From Nocardioides sp. (GTDB taxonomy: Bacteria > Actinomycetota > Actinomycetes > Propionibacteriales > Nocardioidaceae), in assembly GCA_020636915.1 (NCBI GenBank), contig JACJWV010000020.1:1-64000 (forward strand): DNA of 64,000 nt, given 5' to 3'. Below are positions 32,832 to 41,811 of this stretch, piece by piece. The position numbers and the translations under genes are program-made. The notes beneath the pieces were generated by a model. The model worked only from the letters and a program-made list of their open reading frames with translations, was not told the origin of the DNA and searched no databases. Each line of letters begins with the position of its first letter. Position 1 is the stretch's first letter.

Positions 32832-33560
32832 ATGAGCCGGTACCTGCGCGACGCCGCGCTCGACCTGTTGCTCGGGGGCTGCTGCGCCGGCTGCGGCCGC
32901 CCCGGACGGGCGCTGTGCGGGGAGTGCGACGCGACCCTGCCCCGGACCGCTCGGCCCGCCTGGCCCACGCCCGTGCCGACCGGGCTGGCTCCGCCCTGGG
33001 CCGCGGCCGAGTACGCCGGGACCGTGCGCGCACTGGTGCTCGCGCACAAGGAGCGCCGGGTGCTCGCGCTCCGTGGGCCGCTCGCCGACCTGCTGGCCCT
33101 CGCCGTCGCCGCCGCGGCACCGCCGGGCGAGCCGCTCGTGCTGGTGCCGGTCCCGTCGAGGCCCGCCACCGTGCGCGCCCGCGGGCACGACCCGACCGGG
33201 TCGGTCACCGCGCGTGCGGCGCGGGTGCTGCGCGCGCGGGGGTACGACGCGCTCGCCGTACCGTTGCTGCGGACCCGGGCCGGTCTGCTGGACCAGTCCG
33301 GGCTCGGGGCCGAGCAGCGGGCGGCCAACCTCGACCACGCGCTGCGGTGCCCGTCGACCGGTCTGGACCGGCTCGCGCGGCGTCGGGCGCGGGCCCGGGT
33401 CGTCGTCTGCGACGACGTCGTCACGACCGGCGCGACGGCGCGGGAGGCCCAGCGGGCGCTGGAGTCCGTGGGCCTCCCGGTCACCGCCGTCGCCGCCGTC
33501 GCCGCCACCCGGAGGATCCGGGGACGGGGTGCCCTTTCGTCCGCACCGCCGACGGACTAA
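32832..33560 (+). CDS. ComF-family phosphoribosyltransferase-like protein
   Basis: A 242-residue protein. A Cys-rich N-terminus (GGCCAGCGRPGRALCGEC, 15-32) forms the ComF zinc finger. The middle has HKERRVLALRGPLADLL. VVVCDDVVTTGATAREAQ (about 193-210) is the PRPP-binding loop of type I phosphoribosyltransferases. ComF proteins assist DNA uptake in competent bacteria, but in actinobacteria the gene is a fixed neighbour of lpqB and hpf and its role is not established. It follows lpqB by 70 bases. A hairpin at 33607-33626 may end its transcript. Confidence 0.9.
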   Translation: MSRYLRDAALDLLLGGCCAGCGRPGRALCGECDATLPRTARPAWPTPVPTGLAPPWAAAEYAGTVRALVLAHKERRVLALRGPLADLLALAVAAAAPPGEPLVLVPVPSRPATVRARGHDPTGSVTARAARVLRARGYDALAVPLLRTRAGLLDQSGLGAEQRAANLDHALRCPSTGLDRLARRRARARVVVCDDVVTTGATAREAQRALESVGLPVTAVAAVAATRRIRGRGALSSAPPTD

Positions 33561-33912
33561 CGTCTTTGCATGGAGTCCGTCCGGGTCCGTGGTTGCGTCG
33601 TCCAGGCGCCCGGGTCCACCCGGGCGAGTGGTCGGCAAGCCGATGCCAGTCGCAGGCGAAGCGGTCCACGTAACCGTTCCACGGCGGCTCGTCCGCCGGG
33701 GGCGGGATCACGGTGCGGCTTAGTGGTAAGTCCTGCCCCGTCCTCGTCGTCAGATGCGACGCCGGTCGGGAGAAGGCCAGTAGTGGCAGAGAAGCTGCGG
33801 AAGCCTCAGCAGGCGGGTGTGGGGTCGAAGACCAGGTCGGCCGGACGGACTCCTCTGCCTGCCCTCGGGGCAGGGTGAGACACGAAACCAACTGTTGCAA
33901 CGGGAGGTTCAC
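33561..33912 (+). other. Intergenic region and long leader of hpf with two GC hairpins
   Basis: 352 bases without a credible gene. Near the comF end is a 9-bp inverted repeat (CGCCCGGGT-CC-ACCCGGGCG, 33607-33626), a possible terminator. Closer to hpf is CCTGCCC-TCG-GGGCAGG (33858-33874), a stem-loop 39 bases before the hpf start. A TAGTGG near 33721 could be a -10, which would give a leader of about 180 bases. The leader contains CAACTGTTGC and a good GGGAGG ribosome-binding site. Its length suggests post-transcriptional control; no known riboswitch was recognised. Confidence 0.45.
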
Positions 33913-34533
33913 ATGGAAGTTGTGGTCACCGGACGTCACTGCGAGATCTCGGACAGGTTCCGCGGTCACGTGGAGGAGAAGCTGTCCCGGCTGGAGAAGC
34001 ACGACCACCGCATCATCCGCGTCAACGTGGAGGTGGAGTGCGAGCGCAACCCGCGGCAGGCGGACCGCGCCGTACGGATCGAGCTGACGGCGTACTCCAA
34101 GGGACCGGTGATCCGCGCCGAGGCGTGTGCCGCCGACAAGATGGGCGCGCTGGACCTCGCCATGGACAAGATGGCCGCGCAGATGCGACGGGCCGCCGAC
34201 CGGCGGCGCGTCCACCGTGGCCGCCGCACCCCGGTCTCGGTCGGCCAGGCGCTCGCCGGCACCGCCGGGGTCGACCCCGACAGCGCCGAGGAGCAGGTGA
34301 CCGACCGGACCGTCGGGCCGATCGACATCACCGGTGACGGGCCGTTGGTGGTGCGCGAGAAGACCCACCCGGCCGCCCCGATGACCCTCGACCAGGCGCT
34401 CTACGAGATGGAGCTGGTCGGGCACGACTTCTACCTCTTCGTCGACAAGGAGAGCGAGCGTCCGTCGGTCGTCTACCGGCGGCGCGGCTACGACTACGGC
34501 GTCATCTCGCTGAACCTGGGAGAGGACGCCTGA
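33913..34533 (+). CDS. hpf: Ribosome hibernation promoting factor, long form
   Basis: A 206-residue ribosome-binding protein. The N-terminal domain (about 1-105) has the S30AE fold: MEVVVTGRHCEISDRFRGHV, then EVECERNPRQADRAVRIELT and ALDLAMDKMAAQMRRAADR. The C-terminal domain (about 145-206: KTHPAAPMTLDQALYEMELVG, FYLFVDKESERPSVVYRRRGY) drives dimerisation of ribosomes into inactive 100S particles. The two-domain long form is the usual actinobacterial one, made in stationary phase. The ATG follows GGGAGG and the only plausible start opens the fold directly. It lies between comF-like and an orphan response regulator, as in other actinobacteria. Confidence 0.96.
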   Translation: MEVVVTGRHCEISDRFRGHVEEKLSRLEKHDHRIIRVNVEVECERNPRQADRAVRIELTAYSKGPVIRAEACAADKMGALDLAMDKMAAQMRRAADRRRVHRGRRTPVSVGQALAGTAGVDPDSAEEQVTDRTVGPIDITGDGPLVVREKTHPAAPMTLDQALYEMELVGHDFYLFVDKESERPSVVYRRRGYDYGVISLNLGEDA

Positions 34534-34556
34534 CCGCGGTCCGGACGACACCGCGG

Positions 34557-34590
34557 ACGACGGGGTGGCCCGAACGGGTCACCCCGTCGT
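34557..34590 (+). terminator. Stem-loop terminator after hpf
   Basis: ACGACGGGGTG pairs with CACCCCGTCGT around an inner CCC-GAAC-GGG stem, with one G-T wobble between. It lies 23 bases after the hpf stop and has no T-tract. Confidence 0.75.
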
Positions 34591-34647
34591 GGTGTCCACC
34601 CTCCTGACCAGCCCCCGCGGCCCACCCGAACGTGTCATGATGCCCCC

Positions 34648-35331
34648 GTGGCCGAGCAGACGACCGACGCCCAGCGCGAGCCGATCCGCGTCCTCGTGGT
34701 GGACGACCAGGAGCTGTTCCGTCGGGGCCTGACGATGCTGCTGGCCATCGAGCCGGGCATCGAGGTGGTCGGAGAGGCCGGTGACGGGGTCGAGGGCACG
34801 TCCCTCGCGGCCACCGCCGCGCCCGACGTGGTGCTGCTCGACATCCGGATGCCCCGGCGGTCCGGGATCGAGGCCTGCCTCGCGATCAAGGACGCGGTCC
34901 CGACCACCAAGATCATCATGCTGACGGTCTCCGACGAGGAGGCCGATCTCTACGAAGCGGTCAAGAGCGGGGCGTCGGGCTACCTGCTCAAGGACTCCTC
35001 GATCGAGGAGGTCGCCCAGGCGGTCCGGGTCGTCGCCGACGGGCAGTCGCTGATCAGCCCCTCGATGGCGGTCAAGCTCATCGACGAGTTCAAGCAGATG
35101 TCGCGCCCCGAGCGCGACCACGTCCCCGGCCTGCGCCTGACCGAGCGCGAGCTCGAGGTCCTGAGGCTGGTGGCCAAGGGCATGAACAACCGTGAGATCG
35201 CCAAGGAGCTGTTCATCAGCGAGAACACGGTCAAGAACCACGTGCGCAACATCTTGGAGAAGCTGCAGCTGCACTCCCGGATGGAGGCGGTCATGTACGC
35301 CGTCCGCGAGAAGCTGCTCGAGCTTCCGTAG
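34648..35331 (+). CDS. Orphan NarL/LuxR-type response regulator
   Basis: A 227-residue regulator. The receiver domain (about 13-130) has VVDDQE (17-22), phospho-acceptor Asp65 in VVLLDIRMPRR and Lys in GYLLKDSS. The C-terminal LuxR helix-turn-helix (about 160-225) contains LTERELEVLRLVAKGMNNREIAKELFIS (quoted in part: LTERELEVLRL and ENTVKNHVRNILEKLQLHSR). No histidine kinase gene is adjacent, so the cognate sensor is unknown. The GTG start is 6 bases after CATGAT (34636-34641), a possible -10 for a leaderless mRNA. A regulator of this type next to hpf is a conserved actinobacterial arrangement. Confidence 0.92.
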   Translation: MAEQTTDAQREPIRVLVVDDQELFRRGLTMLLAIEPGIEVVGEAGDGVEGTSLAATAAPDVVLLDIRMPRRSGIEACLAIKDAVPTTKIIMLTVSDEEADLYEAVKSGASGYLLKDSSIEEVAQAVRVVADGQSLISPSMAVKLIDEFKQMSRPERDHVPGLRLTERELEVLRLVAKGMNNREIAKELFISENTVKNHVRNILEKLQLHSRMEAVMYAVREKLLELP

Positions 35332-35435
35332 GTCGGCGGCCCGGATCGAGTCGGGTCGGGTCGGTCGGTGCGGGTTCCGTTCAATTGCGGCTCTTGTGAC
35401 GCATCCGTGGGTAGCTGGTCGGGCGGCCGCGCGGT
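35332..35435. other. Start of a 576-base gene-free stretch
   Basis: No gene is credible between 35332 and 35907: open frames on both strands there are Arg/Pro/Gly-rich with no recognisable fold. The first 100 bases include four overlapping GTCGG/TCGGG words (35345-35370) and a relatively AT-rich patch, TTCAATTGCGGCTCTTGTGA. The remainder is made of the inverted repeats listed separately and the promoter of the glycosylase gene. Confidence 0.5.
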
Positions 35436-35531
35436 AGCCGACCGGCTCCCGCCGTCCAGGACCTCGCTGGCGCTCGGCCGCTGCGCGGCGGCCTGCGGCC
35501 GTCCTTGACCGCGGGTCCTGGCCGGTCGGCT
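35436..35531. repeat. Nested 96-base inverted repeat
   Basis: AGCCGACCGGC (35436-35446) pairs with GCCGGTCGGCT (35521-35531), and inside it CCAGGACC (35456-35463) pairs with GGTCCTGG (35514-35521). The interior is also rich in GC palindromes (GGCCGCTGCGCGGCGGCC-like). This could fold into one long hairpin. No transposase is nearby, so it could be a MITE- or REP-like element. Confidence 0.7.
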
Positions 35532-35653
35532 GGAGGGGCGCGGTTTGTCGGCCCGGGCTCCGCCCGCGCCGCCGCTACGCGGCCGCCCGCGCCACCACCA
35601 TGGGTCCGAGAAGTCTCAGCGGTCACACCGGCCACGTGAGGTCGAACCGGTCG

Positions 35654-35707
35654 GGGGAGACCCGCACGACACGCCGCTCCGGCCCGGCGTGTCGTGCGGG
35701 TCTCCCC
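35654..35707. repeat. Perfect 23-bp inverted repeat with 8-base loop
   Basis: Left arm 35654-35676 begins GGGGAGACCCGC and ends ACACGCCG. Right arm 35685-35707 is its exact complement. The loop is CTCCGGCC. It is the longest perfect hairpin in the window and has no T-tract. A further pair, GCAGGTGTCG (35710-35719) and CGACACCTGC (35762-35771), follows directly. It may be a mobile-element remnant, a protein-binding site or a structured transcript end. Confidence 0.88.
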
Positions 35708-35894
35708 GGGCAGGTGTCGACAGCAGGACCAGCGGACCAACCCCAGGCCGGGAGACCGCGCCGACACCTGCGGGCCGTCCCGCCTCGTCGGCCTGTCGGT
35801 CGCAACCCCGTGGCACCCCCAGCCCACGGTCGACGGCCCGGGTTTCCGGTGCCGGAGCGAGCAATGGAACGCTCACGACGTCGGCGCTGTCGCC

Positions 35895-35900
35895 TAGGGT
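35895..35900 (+). promoter_or_regulatory. Leaderless-type -10 box (TAGGGT) for the DNA glycosylase gene
   Basis: TAGGGT ends 7 bases before the GTG at 35908, which fixes this start; the reading frame is open far upstream but through the repeat region. Confidence 0.6.
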
Positions 35901-35907
35901 CACGCCC

Positions 35908-37104
35908 GTGCCCGAACGCCTCTCGCTCGCCCAGGCCCGCCGGGTGGCGCTGGCCGCCCAGGGTTTCCTCGACAAGCCCCACAGCGCCCCCACGATGCGC
36001 ACCCTGATGCGCACCGTCGAGCGCACCGGTGTGCTGCAGGTCGACTCGGTGAACGTCCTCCAGCGCGCCCACTTCATGCCGCTCTACTCCCGCATGGGCC
36101 CCTACGACGTCGAGCTGCTGCGCCGCGCGTCGGAGCGGAGGCCGCGGCGGGTCGTGGAGTACTGGGCGCACGTGCAGGCGTTCATGCCCGTGGAGCTGTG
36201 GCCGGTGATGCGGCACCGGATGGCGTCGTACCGCGCGAAGCGCGGGAAGTGGGGCTTCGTCGCCGACGACCACGAGCTCGAGCGCAACCTGTTGGCCGAG
36301 ATCCGAGACCGCGGCGCCTCGACGGCACGCGACCTGGACGACGGGCTGCCGCGCGCCAAGGACAACTGGGGCTGGAACTGGTCCGAGACCCGCAAGACGC
36401 TCGACTACCTCTACCTGACCGGCGAGGTCGCGATCGCGGGCCGCAACGGCCAGTTCGAGATCCGCTACGACCTGCCCGAGCGGGTCCTGCCCGCCGACGT
36501 GCTCGCGCAGCCCACGCCGACGCTCGCCGACGCCAACCGCGAGCTGGTCCGGCGCGCCGCGCGCTCGCACGGCGTCGCGACCGTGCAGGACCTCCGCGAC
36601 TACTACCGGATGCCGGTCGCCGACACCGCGACCGCCGTCGCCGAGCTGGTCGAGGACGGCGAGCTCGTTCCGGTCACGGTCGACGGCTGGCGGCGCCCGG
36701 CCTACCTCCACCGCGACGCTCGGCTCCCGCGTCGCGTCGCAGCGCGGGCGTTGCTCAGCCCGTTCGACCCGGTGGTGTGGGAGCGGGCTCGCACCGAGGC
36801 GCTGTTCGACTTCCACTACCGGATCGAGATCTACGTGCCGGCCGAGAAGCGGGTCCACGGCTACTACGTGCTGCCGTTCCTGCTCGGCGACCGGATCGTC
36901 GCGCGGGTCGACCTCAAGGCCGATCGGCAGTTCGACCTCGGCGCGGGGCGCCTCGTGGTCCGGTCCGCGTACGCCGAGCACCACGCTCCGCCCGAGACGG
37001 CCGAGGAGCTCTCGGCCGAGCTGCGCCGGCTCGCCGACTGGCTCGGGCTCGCGTCCATCACGGTCGAGCCGCGCGGGGACCTGGCTGCCCTGCTCCGTTG
37101 CTGA
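35908..37104 (+). CDS. AlkZ/AlkX-family DNA glycosylase (YcaQ-like winged-helix protein)
   Basis: A 398-residue protein of the HTH_42 family, made of tandem winged-helix domains. Near the N-terminus, TGVLQVDSVNVLQRAHFMPL (about 45-64) carries a Gln-Val-Asp motif at the catalytic position of AlkZ-like glycosylases. Known AlkZ self-resistance enzymes have Gln-x-Gln, while the housekeeping AlkX/YcaQ branch has Gln-x-Asp; both remove bulky or interstrand-crosslinked alkylated bases. YWAHVQAFMPVELWP and FHYRIEIYVPAEKRVHGYYVLPF (shown in part) are family core segments. On that basis a housekeeping crosslink-repair role is inferred. The 3' end overlaps the convergent glycosyltransferase gene by 47 bases. 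The start is supported by the -10 box 7 bases upstream. Confidence 0.88.
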   Translation: MPERLSLAQARRVALAAQGFLDKPHSAPTMRTLMRTVERTGVLQVDSVNVLQRAHFMPLYSRMGPYDVELLRRASERRPRRVVEYWAHVQAFMPVELWPVMRHRMASYRAKRGKWGFVADDHELERNLLAEIRDRGASTARDLDDGLPRAKDNWGWNWSETRKTLDYLYLTGEVAIAGRNGQFEIRYDLPERVLPADVLAQPTPTLADANRELVRRAARSHGVATVQDLRDYYRMPVADTATAVAELVEDGELVPVTVDGWRRPAYLHRDARLPRRVAARALLSPFDPVVWERARTEALFDFHYRIEIYVPAEKRVHGYYVLPFLLGDRIVARVDLKADRQFDLGAGRLVVRSAYAEHHAPPETAEELSAELRRLADWLGLASITVEPRGDLAALLRC

Positions 37105-38161
37105 CCAGCGCCTCGAGCGCGTCGGCGCCGTCGCGGACCGCGTCGGTCGACCGGATCGCGGCGCCCAGGCGTGCCGCCGCCGCACGGTGCGGTCCGTCGG
37201 CGACCAGCGCCACCAGGGCATCCCTGATCTCGTCGACCGATGCGCGGCGCCCGATCATCCGGCCGGCGCCGGCCGCCACGACCGACCGGCCCACGGCGGG
37301 CTGGTCGGTGAGCCTGTCCATCGGTACGACGAGCAGCGGCACGTCGTGCGCCAGGCCGGTCATCGTCGAGCCGTGACCACCGTGCGTGACCAGCAGCGTC
37401 GCGGCGGGGAGGACGTCCGCGTGCGACAGCCAGCGGTGCACCTCCACGCCGGGCCGGCTGCGGATCGCGCCCGGGTCGATCGCCGGGCCCGTCGAGACCA
37501 GCACCCGGGCGTCGATGCCCTCGGTCGCGTCGACGAGCCGCTGCAGCATCTCCGCCATGCCGGGGAAGCCGAACGTGCTGAGGCTGAGCACGACGACAGG
37601 CTCGGCGTCGTCGCGGCGGGGGCTCCACGGCGTGACCGGGCCGACCTGGCGCACGTTGGTCCCGGAGACCGGGTCGAGGTCGGCGAGGGTGGCGACCAGC
37701 CGGAGCGCGGCCGCGTCCAGCGCGCGGCGGGGCGCCAGCCGGCGCAGCCGCAGGTTGAGGCCCATCGGGCCGCCGAGGATGCCGCGTCGGTACGCCGCGT
37801 CGTACATGTGCTCGAGCACGGCGTAGGTCAGCCCGGCCCGGCGGGCGGCGTCCATCGCCCCGAACATCAGGCTGTCGACGACGACCAGGTCGGCGGGCTC
37901 GGCGGCGACCGCGTCGAGCAGGTCCCGTCCCATCCCGCGGTCGCCGAAGACCGACATCATCGTGAGCGGGGAGTAGCGCTCGAGGGGGCGAGCGTGCCGC
38001 GGCCGCACGAAGCGCAGGCCCTCGGCGGCCATGGCCTCCTCCTGCGGCGCGTGGCCCAGGACGCGGACGTCGTGGCCGCGGCGGACCAGCTCGTGGGCGA
38101 GTGCGGTGGCCGGCGGCACGTTGCCACCGCCGTCCCAGGTGACGAAGAGGATGTTGGACAT
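37058..38161 (-). CDS. GT1 (UGT/MGT-like) glycosyltransferase
   Basis: A 367-residue GT-B enzyme. The N-terminal half begins ILFVTWDGGGNVPPATALAHEL (shown in part), the acceptor domain of macrolide-type glycosyltransferases. The C-terminal donor domain has VLVSTGP, then LPAATLLVTHGGHGSTMTGL (about 249-268) with the conserved HGG, and VPLLVVPMDRLTDQP, where the Asp/Gln pair binds the sugar nucleotide. It is cytoplasmic. Relatives inactivate macrolides or glycosylate lipids and secondary metabolites. It is the second gene of a leftward tetR-glycosyltransferase pair, 12 bases after tetR, which suggests induction by a small molecule that it modifies. Its end overlaps the convergent glycosylase gene. 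Confidence 0.88.
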   Translation of the reverse strand: MSNILFVTWDGGGNVPPATALAHELVRRGHDVRVLGHAPQEEAMAAEGLRFVRPRHARPLERYSPLTMMSVFGDRGMGRDLLDAVAAEPADLVVVDSLMFGAMDAARRAGLTYAVLEHMYDAAYRRGILGGPMGLNLRLRRLAPRRALDAAALRLVATLADLDPVSGTNVRQVGPVTPWSPRRDDAEPVVVLSLSTFGFPGMAEMLQRLVDATEGIDARVLVSTGPAIDPGAIRSRPGVEVHRWLSHADVLPAATLLVTHGGHGSTMTGLAHDVPLLVVPMDRLTDQPAVGRSVVAAGAGRMIGRRASVDEIRDALVALVADGPHRAAAARLGAAIRSTDAVRDGADALEALVSNGAGQPGPRAARP

Positions 38162-38173
38162 GGGTGTCTCCGC

Positions 38174-38761
38174 TCAGGGTGCGTGGGGGAGGAGGGCGCG
38201 GACGAGCTGGTTCATCCGCGCCTCGGTGCGGGTACGGCTCAGGCCGCGGTCGCGGCGCAGCTGCTTCCAGGTGTAGACGTCGGTGGCGACGGCGAGCAGG
38301 TCGACCAGGCTCTCGCGGCTTTCCTGGTCTTCGGGGAGGTAGGGCCCGAACGCGTCGGTGACCCAGGTCCGGTGCAGGGCACGGCCACCGGTGGTGATCG
38401 CGCGGATGGCCTCGTCGGTGCGTTCCTGGGCGAGCATGAGCACGACGCCGTCTCCGCGCTCCTCGTAGTGGTCCACGACGGTCCGGACGGCAGCGTCGAC
38501 GTCGCCGACCGGCGTGCGGCGCTCCTCCTCGACCCGCGCCTGGGCGTGCTGGCGAGCCGCCTCGATCAGGCCGGCTCGGTTGCCGAAGCGGCGCAGCACG
38601 GTCTGCACGCTGACCCCGGCCTCGGTGGCGATGTCGTCGAGCAGGATGTCGGCGAGCAGCTTGGAGTCGGCGAGGGAGACGGCGGCGTCGAGGATGCGCA
38701 TCCGGGTGCGCTCCGCGGCCTCGGCCCGGGTCGTCATGGTGTAGCGGCGCGTGGTTTTCAT
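38174..38761 (-). CDS. TetR-family transcriptional regulator
   Basis: A protein of 195 residues from the ATG at 38761. The N-terminal helix-turn-helix (about 10-55) contains RTRMRILDAAVSLADSKLL, IATEAGVSVQTVLRRFGNRAGLI, shown in parts. The C-terminal ligand domain is divergent, as usual. Other in-frame starts exist (GTG at 38788, ATG at 38737). The GTG would lie inside the promoter, so 38761 is preferred with modest certainty. It precedes the GT1 gene by 12 bases. A palindrome in the divergent promoter region (38796-38811) is the likely binding site, implying autoregulation. It may also affect the secA side, since the same gap holds that promoter. Confidence 0.88.
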   Translation of the reverse strand: MKTTRRYTMTTRAEAAERTRMRILDAAVSLADSKLLADILLDDIATEAGVSVQTVLRRFGNRAGLIEAARQHAQARVEEERRTPVGDVDAAVRTVVDHYEERGDGVVLMLAQERTDEAIRAITTGGRALHRTWVTDAFGPYLPEDQESRESLVDLLAVATDVYTWKQLRRDRGLSRTRTEARMNQLVRALLPHAP

Positions 38762-38772
38762 GGCAAGAGCAG

Positions 38773-38811
38773 TTGACACCAATTCCACTATTCATGTCAA
38801 TGGTGATTGAC
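38773..38811. promoter_or_regulatory. Likely TetR operator and leftward promoter
   Basis: GTCAAT-GGTG-ATTGAC (38796-38811) is a perfect 6-bp palindrome with a 4-base spacer. A further TTGACA (38773-38778) lies 16 bases away from its inverted copy TGTCAA (38795-38800). The region is much more AT-rich than its surroundings. Read leftward, TTGACA at 38800-38795 is a consensus -35, so a bound repressor would occlude the promoter. Confidence 0.6.
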
Positions 38812-38859
38812 GCGAAGTTCTGGCGGTGCTCACGGTTAGGGCGCGCTTCGCGCGCTCGG

Positions 38860-38865
38860 TAGAGT
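38860..38865 (+). promoter_or_regulatory. Predicted -10 box (TAGAGT) of secA
   Basis: TAGAGT lies 33 bases before the GTG at 38899, preceded by a GC palindrome (GCGCG-CTT-CGCGC). The leader carries CAGGGAG as ribosome-binding site. Confidence 0.5.
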
Positions 38866-38898
38866 GGCGCCGCCAACGATTTCAGGGAGTCCGACTCA

Positions 38899-41718
<2,820 letters not shown>

Positions 41719-41733
41719 GCACGCTCAGCACGG

Positions 41734-41762
41734 ACGGCGGCGACCACACCGGTCGCCGCCGT
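41734..41762 (+). terminator. Stem-loop terminator after secA
   Basis: A perfect 12-bp stem (ACGGCGGCGACC with GGTCGCCGCCGT) with loop ACACC, 15 bases after the secA stop, followed by a mild T-rich run (TCGTCGTT). Confidence 0.85.
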
Positions 41763-41811
41763 TCGTCGTTCCCGTGCGTAACCGTCATCGGTGTCGCGCC
41801 GTTCAGGAGGC

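Noticed and set aside
33570..33878. A 102-codon open frame between comF and hpf
   Set aside because: It has no ribosome-binding site or recognisable domain and contains both leader hairpins; it is treated as untranslated leader.
35381..35827. A minus-strand open frame in the repeat island
   Set aside because: The predicted protein is Arg/Pro/Gly-rich, lacks a ribosome-binding site and runs through the inverted repeats, so it is not a credible gene.
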